6,393 bases of DNA, taken from the NCBI GenBank assembly GCA_004356265.1, contig SMXK01000155.1, positions 1 through 6,393 on the forward strand, written 5' to 3'. The notes beneath the pieces were generated by a model, which saw nothing but the letters and a program-made list of their open reading frames with translations, searched no databases and was not told the origin of the DNA. The stretch comes from Bacteroidota bacterium (lineage in GTDB: Bacteria > Bacteroidota > Rhodothermia > Rhodothermales > UBA10348). This document shows, piece by piece, positions 1 through 6,393 of this stretch; within the stretch, counting starts at the first letter, position 1; each line of letters starts with the position of its first letter. Made by a program: the position numbers and the translations under genes.

Positions 1-72
1 TTAATTGTAAGTTTACAAGGCGTCGTTTGTAAGAGATTTTCTTGAGTTTATTTGCCAAAAAAGCGAGCCCGT
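1..72 (+). other. Leader upstream of the receptor gene, no convincing promoter
   Basis: This is AT-rich sequence ahead of the receptor. TTTACA at 12-17 resembles a -35 box but has no good -10 partner at normal spacing. TTTG at 26-29 and TTTATTTG at 47-54 loosely resemble the Bacteroidetes TTTG / TAnnTTTG pair, but the spacer is 17 rather than about 19-21 and the second box has a mismatch. The receptor frame is closed upstream by TGA at 43-45, so any start must lie at or after the TTG at 52. The true promoter probably lies further left, outside the window. Confidence 0.4.
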
Positions 73-2934
73 ATGAATGGGAATAACAAAACACCGAGGA
101 GTGCGCTGCGTCTCCTGGTCATGTTGTGCATCGGTTTTGCGCTGCCTGTTTCTGCCGGCGGGACGTATCCCGGCACAACCGGGAAAATCAAGGGCCGGGT
201 CATTGAAGCCCAGACCGGTGAACCCATGCCCGGTGTCAATGTCGTGATTGACGGGACAACGTTAGGCGCTGCAACAGACCTCGATGGATTCTACATCATT
301 CTGAATGTTCCCCCAGGCCGGCATAACCTCAGAGCATCCTTGATTGGTTATGCAGTAACGAGTGTACCCGTGCAGGTTACGGTTGACTTGACAACAACGC
401 AGGATTTCAGTTTATCTCAGGAGGCCATTGAAGGAGAAGAAGTGACCATCGTTGCGACGCGCCCGGTTGTGGTGAAGGATCGCACCAACTCTGCCGCTTT
501 TGTGGACGCCGAACAGATCGCCGAATTGCCGGTGCAGACTGTGAACGACCTGGTGCAGCTGCAAGCGGGGGTTGTTGTCGATGCGAGTGGCGGTATCCAC
601 ATTCGCGGGGGAAGAACCAACGAGGTTGCCTATCTGGTAGACGGCGTCTCCGTAAGCAATCAATACTCATCGGACGGCGGCAGTTTGGTTGCCATTGAAA
701 GCGGCACCATACAGCAGCTTCAGGTCATTAGCGGCACCTTCAATGCCGAGTATGGGCAGGCCCAATCTGGTGTCATCAATATCATTACCAAAGATCCCGA
801 AAAGCACTATTCAGGGTCGGTAACAGCGTACATCGGAGACAGGGTAAGCAACGACAACGCAACTTTTCTGGGCGTGAGCGAGGTGCGTCCCTTGAACGAA
901 CGCAACCTCGAAGGCAATATTACAGGGCCGATACCAGGCCTGTCAAATCTGGGCTTCTATTTTTTCGGGCGCAATGTCAAGGATGACGGTTTTTTGTATG
1001 GAGAACGGTTGGCGCGGCCAGAGGATGCCTGGACAGTCGCAGTTTATGAAACCTGGTTCAGAAGAAGATTTCCGGATGACCCCGACGTACAAAAGAACAT
1101 TATCCCCGTTCCAGATTCTCTCCTGACTGGGGATTCTGCATTCGTGCCGATGAGTCCTAGAGAGCGCCTGTTCCTGAATTTCAAGCTGAACTACCGTATG
1201 AGCCCAATGATACGGCTCGCGTACAGCTTTTTCTTTGAGGATGTGACCGGCCGGATTTACGACGACAATTTTCGTTTTACACCCGACGCACTCAAGAATC
1301 TGGAGAGGCAAAGCCAGATTCATATACTGAACCTCAATCATACGTTCAATGCAAGAGCCTTCTACTCTGCCAGCCTGAGTTACACCACCTTCCGAGAGGA
1401 CTCCTTTCTATTCACCGATCTCACGGATTCGCGTTTGCAGACCGTATCAAGCACACGGGATCGCTTCCATCTTGGGGGTACCAAACAGGGAATCGACCGA
1501 GTGGAGAATGACAAATTGCTGGCCAGGGCGGACTTGACCTGGCAGGTGGACAATTACAATCTTCTCAAGTTTGGCGGCGAAATCGTCAGCCACCGTCTTT
1601 ATTTCAGAAGCCTCTCACCCGAATTCTCGGATATAGCCGGTCTGGGCAATAACTTTTTTCCGCCTGATGCGACTCTACCTTTTGATGAGTTTCTGGAGCA
1701 GTCACGGGAAGCATTAATTGTGGAGCCGCAGCGCACCGCTTCCGGTGAAACGGGATTCAGCGACCTTGAGTATGAGCATCGCCCGTTGGAGCTGGCTTTT
1801 TATGCGCAAGACAAGCTGGAGTTGAATGAGCTCATTGTCAACCTGGGGGTGCGATTCGACTTGTTTCGTCCTGATCATCTCGCTCTGGTCAATCCGCGGG
1901 TCAATCCCGTCGTTGGCAGCGTAAGTCTACTCAGCGCGTCCCCGACGGAGGAGGCGGAAACCAGCATGCAGGTAAGCCCAAGGTTTGGAATTGCTTACCC
2001 CGTTTCTCCTTTGGGCGTCTTTCACGTCGCGTATGGGCATTTTTTCAAAACCCCGCCCTTTGAACTCATCTACGATAATTCTGAATACAAAGTCAATGGC
2101 ATCGACGGGCCAATCGTTGGGAATCCGAACCTTAAGCCCCAACAGACGACCTCTTATGAAATCGGCCTGCAGCAAGAAATTTTCCGGAATGTCGGATTGG
2201 ACGTGACGATGTTTTATTCGGATTACAAAAATCTCATTGGATTAGAGGTGATTCGACAGATCGGAAATTTCAGCAGCTACCTGCGCAGAACCAACATAGC
2301 GAATGGCGCAAACAGAGGGTTTACAGTCGCTATTGATAAACGCAGCGATGGTGGGCTGATTTCAGGCTCCCTCGATTATACCTTCCAGGTTGGCGAAGGC
2401 ACGGAGTCAGATCCTGACAACATAGCGATCATTCAAACAGCCGGAGCTGCCGGCGGGGTTGTTCAAGATGTAGAAAAACAGTTTTTGCCTTTAGACTGGG
2501 ATCAACGACACACGATGAATGGGACATTGACGCTGGGGAAACCTGGAAACTGGGTTGTCAGCTTCATTGGGCGCCTGGCAACCGGGCAGCCTTATACGCC
2601 GGAGTTTTTGCGCCTGAATGTTAAGACCAAGTTCAAGAATACAGAGAATAAACCGCTGCGACATAACCTCGATTTGTTTCTGAGGAAGACGGCTCGCATC
2701 GGTTCACAATCAATTTCTTTGTTTCTGCGGGTATACAATCTCTTCGATCAAGCAAACGAGGTGGTCGTTTTCCCCATCACCGGAAGAGCCGGTCAGGATC
2801 ATCGATTTCCTGTTCAAGAACAATTGGACGATGCCAGGCTCGTTGGACTCTTTACGCTTGCCGATGTCGATACCCATCAGAACTGGTTTTCTGAGCCGCG
2901 AAGAGTTCAACTCGGATTCAGCATGAATTTTTGA
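73..2934 (+). CDS. TonB-dependent outer-membrane receptor with N-terminal carboxypeptidase-regulatory-like domain
   Basis: Predicted outer-membrane active transporter, energised by TonB-ExbBD; the substrate cannot be read from sequence. Numbering is from the ATG at 73 (953 aa). Residues 1-28 are a Sec signal peptide (hydrophobic LLVMLCIGFALPV, cleavage after VSA). Residues 37-116 form a carboxypeptidase-regulatory-like beta-sandwich (GKIKGRVIEAQTGEPMPGVNV, then TDLDGFYIILNVPPGRH). Residues 122-129 (EEVTIVAT) look like a TonB box. The plug follows, with IHIRGGRTNEVAYLVDG at 175-191 and FNAEYGQAQSGVINIITKDP at 223-242. The rest is beta-barrel, including FYAQDKLELNE near 576, NPNLKPQQTTSYEIG at 684-698 and DWDQRHTMNG at 808-817. 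The chain ends in Phe (QLGFSMNF), as expected of an outer-membrane beta signal. I see no cysteine after the signal peptide. The length is normal for the family. A TTG at 52 could add seven residues (MPKKRAR); neither start has a clear Shine-Dalgarno sequence, and ATG is preferred. No SusD-like lipoprotein follows, so a SusC assignment is not supported. Confidence 0.95.
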   Translation: MNGNNKTPRSALRLLVMLCIGFALPVSAGGTYPGTTGKIKGRVIEAQTGEPMPGVNVVIDGTTLGAATDLDGFYIILNVPPGRHNLRASLIGYAVTSVPVQVTVDLTTTQDFSLSQEAIEGEEVTIVATRPVVVKDRTNSAAFVDAEQIAELPVQTVNDLVQLQAGVVVDASGGIHIRGGRTNEVAYLVDGVSVSNQYSSDGGSLVAIESGTIQQLQVISGTFNAEYGQAQSGVINIITKDPEKHYSGSVTAYIGDRVSNDNATFLGVSEVRPLNERNLEGNITGPIPGLSNLGFYFFGRNVKDDGFLYGERLARPEDAWTVAVYETWFRRRFPDDPDVQKNIIPVPDSLLTGDSAFVPMSPRERLFLNFKLNYRMSPMIRLAYSFFFEDVTGRIYDDNFRFTPDALKNLERQSQIHILNLNHTFNARAFYSASLSYTTFREDSFLFTDLTDSRLQTVSSTRDRFHLGGTKQGIDRVENDKLLARADLTWQVDNYNLLKFGGEIVSHRLYFRSLSPEFSDIAGLGNNFFPPDATLPFDEFLEQSREALIVEPQRTASGETGFSDLEYEHRPLELAFYAQDKLELNELIVNLGVRFDLFRPDHLALVNPRVNPVVGSVSLLSASPTEEAETSMQVSPRFGIAYPVSPLGVFHVAYGHFFKTPPFELIYDNSEYKVNGIDGPIVGNPNLKPQQTTSYEIGLQQEIFRNVGLDVTMFYSDYKNLIGLEVIRQIGNFSSYLRRTNIANGANRGFTVAIDKRSDGGLISGSLDYTFQVGEGTESDPDNIAIIQTAGAAGGVVQDVEKQFLPLDWDQRHTMNGTLTLGKPGNWVVSFIGRLATGQPYTPEFLRLNVKTKFKNTENKPLRHNLDLFLRKTARIGSQSISLFLRVYNLFDQANEVVVFPITGRAGQDHRFPVQEQLDDARLVGLFTLADVDTHQNWFSEPRRVQLGFSMNF

Positions 2935-3025
2935 TCGGGAGCACGTTCAATCTGGCTCGCGGGACAGCATGGAAACAGGCCAACGCCATATCGACCAGGG
3001 AATGAGTACAAACAGGGATAATTGT
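2935..3025 (+). other. Intergenic gap consistent with co-transcription
   Basis: The 91 bases between the two genes contain no strong hairpin followed by a T-run and no recognisable promoter. The downstream gene has its own ribosome binding site here. Absence of a terminator plus identical strand suggests that the receptor and the surface protein share a transcript; this is inference from spacing. Confidence 0.5.
3014..3018 (+). promoter_or_regulatory. Ribosome binding site that decides the start at 3026
   Basis: AGGGA ends seven bases before the ATG at 3026, which is good Shine-Dalgarno spacing. A second GGGA precedes the in-frame ATG at 3002 but touches it, which is too close to function. 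Starting at 3026 also removes 19 polar residues that would otherwise precede the signal peptide. Confidence 0.6.
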
Positions 3026-6000
3026 ATGAGAAGTTCTGTGAGAGTCTTTGGCGCGGCTTTCGCATCAATATTGCTGTTGGGAATCGTTACCGGTGCTCTG
3101 GCGCAGAAGAATAGCGAACGTTCGGAGTTGGGTAAGACGTCGTTCAACTTTTTTCTCGATCGCACCGGTGTCCATACCGGAAATCTGATTCGAACGGCGT
3201 ATTCCAATTTCGGCAACCTCGGAAGCCGGACCCTCAAAGAAGCTCGTATGGAATGGCCGGTCGGGAGCGGCGTCACCTACGGTTTTGAATACATTTTCTG
3301 GGTTGGCTCGGAGGTGGTTACTGATAGAGGGGATACACTGCACATCATCAGTGACAGGTACACCGGCAGCAGTCGAGACGTGCCCTCACCGGAAGACCAC
3401 AATTGGGGATGGGAACCACCTCCAGGCTATTTCAATGACGGTGAGATCATCAGGGGCGTGGATGAAGATCTTAATGACAACGGCGTGCTCGATGAAGGCG
3501 AAGATCTCAACAACAATGGCCTGCTGGATCGCGAACTGATCAACAACGTGGAATTCCCGGCCATGAGCCATTTGCCGCAAACGTGGCCTTATGATTGGCC
3601 GGACGGCAGTTTCCCCGGCGAGCCTGGCACGCGTCGTAACAAATGGAACGGTCTCTTTGGCGCTTTTGTGCGCGCAGATCAAGAAAGTTATTACGTCATT
3701 GATGACAGGAGCAACGACGAATTTCCGTATTTCCCGTTTCCCGAGAATACCGCACCATTTCTGGAGGGTGGCAGACGGGGAGTTGGGCTGCAGGTGGAAG
3801 TACGCAATTTTCAGTGGAGCAATCCGCTCGCGGAAGACATCCTCATGTCTATTTACAGTATCAAAAATGTCAGCCAGAAACCGCTGAATAAGAATATTGT
3901 CGGCATGTACGTGGATGCCGATATCGGCCAGGGTGATTCAGAAGACGACGCCTCCGCGTTCGACACATTTGACGACATAACATTCCAGTGGGATCTGGAC
4001 GGTTTGGATTTACAGGGCCGTACGACCGGATATTTCGGTTTTGCGTTTTTATTGAGTCCGGGCCTTATCGATGGAATCGATAATGACGAGGATGGTATGA
4101 TCGATGAAAGTCAGGAGGATGGCATCGATAACGACGGCGACTGGAGGACATTTACGGATGACAATGGCAACGACAATTGGGATTTCGAAGATTTGAATTT
4201 GAATGGTATTCTTGATCCGGGCGAAGATCTGGATGGCAACGGAATTCTGGATGTAGAGCTGCTGAATGATGATGTCGGTTCCGACGGCCTGGGGCCGAAC
4301 GACCCGGATTATCCTGGTCCCGACACCGACGGCACGGAAGGAAATGGCCGGCCGGATCCAGGGGAGCCCAATTTTGAGTTTACCGACAATGACGAGATTG
4401 ATCAAATTGGCCTGACCAGCTTTTTCAGTGGCGGCACCGGCGGAACCTTCGTGCCGCGTGACGACGAGGACTATTGGCAGACTAAGATCCGCCCGGGCAC
4501 ATTTACCGAAGCAGCATCGGGGTTTGACATTGCCTTCTCGTACGGAAGTGGCTTCTTCGAGTTGCCGCCCGGCGCTTCAGAGACCTTCAGTATTGCCAAC
4601 TTGTTCGGCAACGACTTCGATGACATTCTGCGTAACAAAAGAACGATGCAGAGGATCTTCGACGCAGATTTTGATTTCGTGAAACCGCCCGAAAACTCGA
4701 CCCTAAAAGCCACTCCCGGCGATCGCAAAGTCTACCTGACTTGGGATGACATAGCCGAGAGCTCACGCGATCCGATTTATGGCAACGACTTTGCAATGTA
4801 CAAGATATACCGCTCCACCGACCCATTCTTCAATTCTATCAAGACGATTACCGATGCCTTCAGTAATCCTGTTTTGTGGGAACCAATCGTGCAGTTCGAT
4901 CTCGCAGACGGCCTGGTTGGGCCGCACCCCATACCTCTCGAAGGACTCGGTGTCAGCTACGACATGGGTCGCGATTCCGGACTCCGACACTCATTCGTCG
5001 ATCACACCGTGCAGAATGGGCGCACCTATTATTATGCGGTGGTTGCGGTAGACAAAGGCTATGACATTGACTTTTTTGAGCGCGGCCTTTCCGATCTCGA
5101 AAACCTTGAACCCATCTCTCCAAGCGAGTCCAGCAAAAGAATTGAAGTCGATATCCTTGGGAATGTTCTTTCGTTGGAGCGAAACGTGGCCGTTGTGGTT
5201 CCGAGCGAGCCTGCAGCCGGACACCAGGCACCTGAGTTCGAAGCTGCTGTGCAGCACGTAATCGGAGATGCGACCGGGAGTTTCGTACCGGTGATTGCCG
5301 ATCCGGACGAAGTCACGAATAGAACCTATGAGGTCATCTTTGAGGACGATTCAACGTTGTCGCATCTGACCACTGAGTTCACGGTTTTTGATCGGATGAC
5401 CGGTGAAACCTTGCTTTCGGGCGATGCGGACCAGTTTGGATCCAGCGAGCTTGAAATACGACTGGTCGATGGGTTGAAATTTGATTTCCAAAATGACGAG
5501 ACCCCGGAAATCAGCACCGTGGAATGGTCGGGCAAAAGCAATTTGACCATCGAGACCAGTGAACCCCAGGTTCGCACTCCCATTGATTTCGAAATTCGAT
5601 TCTTCGATGACATTGCCGACACCTCCTATTCTCCAATTAGCAGGTTCGAGATTCCGGTGAAATTTCAGGTGTGGAATCTCGCCGACAATGTGAAAATGGA
5701 ATTTCAATTTGTCGAATCGGATAGCGGCAAAGACAGCACCATCAGTGTCGGCGATGTCTTGACCCTCATTGCCGAACGGCGGGGCAGAAACGTGACGTTG
5801 ACCTGGAAGCTCGAATTTGATGTGACAACAGGGCTGGAGCCGGTATTGCCGGTCGCCGGGGACAAATTGCTGGTAAGAACGCTCAAACCGTTTTCATCAC
5901 AAGACATTTTCGAGTTTTCTACCACGGGATGGCAAGCTCCCGTAGAAGAAACGGAAAATGTACTGGACAACATCTACGTCGTTCCAGACCCTTATGTGGC

Positions 6001-6280
6001 GGTGAATTCTCTGGAACGGAAGCAGTCGGCAGCGCTGTCGGGGCGAGGCCAACGTCGGGTCGATTTTGTGAACCTGCCGCTGAAATGCACGATTACCATC
6101 TTCACAGTGAGTGGGCACCTGGTAACCGTTATCGAGCACGAAGGATTCCAGGACAACGGGCGCGAATCCTGGGACCTGACCACAAAAGACGGGCTCGAAA
6201 TCGCCTACGGGACATACTTCTTTCATATTGAAGCGCCCGGCATTGGCGAAAAGCTCGGAAAGTTTGCCATTATCAAATAG
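3026..6280 (+). CDS. Large exported surface protein with Ca-binding-type repeats, FN3-like domain and C-terminal sorting-like domain
   Basis: No function is known to me; the sequence resembles large uncharacterised proteins common in KSB1/Marinimicrobia/Calditrichota-type genomes (recalled, not searched). Numbering is from the ATG at 3026 (1084 aa). Residues 1-26 are a signal peptide (FASILLLGIVTGALA, cleavage before QKNS). Residues 27 to about 555 are a Trp/Asp/Pro-rich, beta-rich region (WGWEPPPGYF, QTWPYDWPD, FQWSNPLAEDI). Three acidic repeat clusters lie in it, at 147-174, 349-373 and 388-415, with EF-loop or thrombospondin-3-like D-x-N-x-N/D-G spacing. Residues 558-680 are fibronectin-III-like (KVYLTWDD, YKIYRSTD, RTYYYAVVAVD). 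Residues 706-970 are further beta-sandwich sequence. Residues 982-1084 resemble a T9SS type A sorting domain or FlgD-like Ig fold (NIYVVPDPYV, ITIFTVSGHLVTVI, ESWDL, IAYGTYFFHIEAPG, GKFAIIK). Only one mature cysteine is seen (1021). There is no lipobox. In-frame ATGs at 2969 and 3002 are less likely: only 3026 combines a spaced AGGGA with a compact signal peptide. It lies 91 bases after the receptor gene on the same strand. Confidence 0.92.
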   Translation: MRSSVRVFGAAFASILLLGIVTGALAQKNSERSELGKTSFNFFLDRTGVHTGNLIRTAYSNFGNLGSRTLKEARMEWPVGSGVTYGFEYIFWVGSEVVTDRGDTLHIISDRYTGSSRDVPSPEDHNWGWEPPPGYFNDGEIIRGVDEDLNDNGVLDEGEDLNNNGLLDRELINNVEFPAMSHLPQTWPYDWPDGSFPGEPGTRRNKWNGLFGAFVRADQESYYVIDDRSNDEFPYFPFPENTAPFLEGGRRGVGLQVEVRNFQWSNPLAEDILMSIYSIKNVSQKPLNKNIVGMYVDADIGQGDSEDDASAFDTFDDITFQWDLDGLDLQGRTTGYFGFAFLLSPGLIDGIDNDEDGMIDESQEDGIDNDGDWRTFTDDNGNDNWDFEDLNLNGILDPGEDLDGNGILDVELLNDDVGSDGLGPNDPDYPGPDTDGTEGNGRPDPGEPNFEFTDNDEIDQIGLTSFFSGGTGGTFVPRDDEDYWQTKIRPGTFTEAASGFDIAFSYGSGFFELPPGASETFSIANLFGNDFDDILRNKRTMQRIFDADFDFVKPPENSTLKATPGDRKVYLTWDDIAESSRDPIYGNDFAMYKIYRSTDPFFNSIKTITDAFSNPVLWEPIVQFDLADGLVGPHPIPLEGLGVSYDMGRDSGLRHSFVDHTVQNGRTYYYAVVAVDKGYDIDFFERGLSDLENLEPISPSESSKRIEVDILGNVLSLERNVAVVVPSEPAAGHQAPEFEAAVQHVIGDATGSFVPVIADPDEVTNRTYEVIFEDDSTLSHLTTEFTVFDRMTGETLLSGDADQFGSSELEIRLVDGLKFDFQNDETPEISTVEWSGKSNLTIETSEPQVRTPIDFEIRFFDDIADTSYSPISRFEIPVKFQVWNLADNVKMEFQFVESDSGKDSTISVGDVLTLIAERRGRNVTLTWKLEFDVTTGLEPVLPVAGDKLLVRTLKPFSSQDIFEFSTTGWQAPVEETENVLDNIYVVPDPYVAVNSLERKQSAALSGRGQRRVDFVNLPLKCTITIFTVSGHLVTVIEHEGFQDNGRESWDLTTKDGLEIAYGTYFFHIEAPGIGEKLGKFAIIK
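3464..3547 (+). repeat. Calcium-binding-type repeat cassette, copy 1 (coding)
   Basis: This encodes residues 147-174 of the surface protein. It is two tandem 12-residue units, EDLNDNGVLDEG and EDLNNNGLLDRE, followed by LINN. Each has the D-x-N-x-N-G-x-x-D spacing of EF-hand, dockerin or thrombospondin-3 calcium loops. It matches the cassette at 4187-4270 in 19 of 28 residues by direct alignment. Calcium binding is inferred from side-chain spacing only. Confidence 0.75.
4070..4144 (+). repeat. Acidic DGIDND repeat pair (coding)
   Basis: This encodes residues 349-373 of the surface protein. DGIDNDEDGMIDE starts at 4070 and DGIDNDGDW starts at 4118, so the two units are offset by 16 residues (48 bases). 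The first unit is the widespread GIDNDxDGxIDE motif of bacterial secreted proteins, with D-x-D-x-D-G ligand spacing. The two units are also alike at the DNA level, unlike the cassettes at 3464 and 4187, which suggests a younger duplication or constraint on codons. Confidence 0.7.
4187..4270 (+). repeat. Calcium-binding-type repeat cassette, copy 2 (coding)
   Basis: This encodes residues 388-415 of the surface protein. It is two tandem 12-residue units, EDLNLNGILDPG and EDLDGNGILDVE, then LLND. The 28-residue pattern repeats copy 1 at 3464-3547, 241 residues earlier, including the non-ligand GEDL junction and the EL-N tail. It lies in a longer acidic stretch continuing to PDTDGTEGNGRPDPGEPN, near residues 432-449. 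Confidence 0.75.
5969..6277 (+). other. C-terminal sorting-like / FlgD-Ig-like domain of the surface protein
   Basis: Residues 982-1084 begin at NIYVVPDPYV and run VDFVNLPLKCTITIFTVSG, then ESWDLTTKDG, IAYGTYFFHIEAPG and GKFAIIK. This order (N/D-P-x near the start, an I-x-x-x-x-G-x-x-V strand, W-D-L/G, G-x-Y-x-x-x-I, K near the end) is that of T9SS type A sorting domains and the related FlgD-like Ig fold. In the known families such a domain directs outer-membrane translocation and surface attachment. The ending GIGEKLGKFAIIK differs somewhat from the classical Bacteroidetes tail, so T9SS dependence is an inference. Confidence 0.6.
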
Positions 6281-6321
6281 GACATCGCTGCTCCCAACAA
6301 TCCTGACAAATGAATGTGTCC

Positions 6322-6349
6322 AAGCAAATATTGAATGCTTAGATTTTTT
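6322..6349 (+). terminator. Weak terminator-like hairpin after the surface-protein gene
   Basis: AAGCA at 6322-6326 can pair with TGCTT at 6336-6340 across a nine-base loop, followed by AGA and six T (6344-6349). The five-pair stem has only two G-C pairs, so it would be weak. It overlaps the possible start of a third gene and may be coincidence. Confidence 0.2.
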
Positions 6350-6393
6350 CTGTGCTCATGCTTGGGACGTTCGAAAACCTGTACGCGCAGAAA
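6335..6393 (+). CDS. Possible 5' end of a third exported protein, frame interrupted, cut by window edge
   Basis: From 6352 one frame reads VLMLGTFENLYAQK to the window edge, which looks like the second half of a Sec signal peptide with cleavage after LYA. Upstream the same frame meets TAG at 6340-6342, and the only nearby in-frame starts after it (GTG 6352, ATG 6358) leave too short a hydrophobic core. ATG at 6335 begins MLRFF in another frame; one extra T in the T6 run at 6344-6349 would join it to VLMLG and give a normal signal peptide. ATG at 6310 (MNVSKQILNA, then TAG) is the in-frame alternative. In similar gene sets a PorV/PorQ-like protein often follows, but nothing here can confirm that. 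No Shine-Dalgarno is visible. Confidence 0.35.
   Translation, partial: MLRFFLCSCLGRSKTCTRR

Noticed and set aside
12..40. TTTACA as a sigma-70 type -35 box
   Set aside because: The sequence 17 bases downstream (GATTTT) matches a -10 box poorly, and FCB bacteria generally use different promoter motifs.
26..54. Bacteroidetes-type promoter TTTG / TAnnTTTG
   Set aside because: The spacer is 17 instead of about 19-21 and the second element has TT in place of TA; the match is too weak to call.
943..1341. 132-residue open frame on the minus strand inside the receptor gene
   Set aside because: It lies wholly opposite a clear beta-barrel coding region, shows no domain, signal or ribosome site, and reads like a shadow of the plus-strand codons.
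73..2934. SusC-type glycan receptor
   Set aside because: The N-terminal domain is compatible, but no SusD homolog or glycan-active gene is adjacent, so only the general receptor name is supported.
2969..3025. N-terminal extension of the surface protein from ATG 2969 or ATG 3002
   Set aside because: The added residues (METGQRHIDQG, MSTNRDNC) are polar, precede a complete signal peptide, and lack a properly spaced ribosome site.
3326..3334. RGD tripeptide in the surface protein (TDRGDTLH)
   Set aside because: A three-residue match is expected by chance in a protein this rich in Asp and Gly, so no integrin-type role is supported.
4049..4405. 118-residue minus-strand frame opposite the acidic repeats
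   Set aside because: Its Ile/Val-rich composition is what the complement of GAT/AAT-rich codons produces, so it is an artefact of the repeats.

Overview
The window carries two large, complete, same-strand genes for exported envelope proteins, plus what may be the first codons of a third. The first (73-2934) is a TonB-dependent outer-membrane receptor with an N-terminal carboxypeptidase-regulatory-like domain. The second (3026-6280) is a 1084-residue exported protein with aspartate/asparagine-rich calcium-binding-type repeats, a fibronectin-III-like domain, further beta-sandwich sequence, and a C-terminal domain resembling type IX secretion (T9SS) sorting domains or FlgD-like Ig folds.

Organism: both proteins have the style of the FCB superphylum, in particular poorly cultured lineages such as KSB1, Calditrichota, Marinimicrobia or Latescibacterota. 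The basis is the receptor architecture (regulatory-like domain fused before the plug, IHIRGGRTNEVAYLVDG motif, FNAEYGQAQSGVINIITKDP plug end) and the second protein's ending (GIGEKLGKFAIIK). This is recalled family resemblance, not a search. Base composition looks roughly balanced, and both genes have similar codon texture, so I see no sign of recent transfer.

Layout: 1-72 is a short leader without a convincing promoter; 73-2934 is the receptor; 2935-3025 is a 91-base gap without a terminator but with a ribosome binding site for the next gene; 3026-6280 is the repeat-bearing surface protein; 6281-6393 is a tail with weak hairpin potential and a signal-peptide-like reading frame that is interrupted upstream. 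No RNA genes, CRISPR array, insertion sequence or attachment site was seen.

How the genes may work together: the receptor would move a ligand, not identifiable here, across the outer membrane using TonB energy. The second protein would be exported through the Sec pathway and probably delivered to the surface by its C-terminal domain. The close spacing suggests one transcript and a receptor plus surface-partner module, but no substrate-specific gene is present to say what it binds. The most distinctive features are the duplicated calcium-binding-type cassette in the second protein and the disrupted signal-peptide frame at the right edge.
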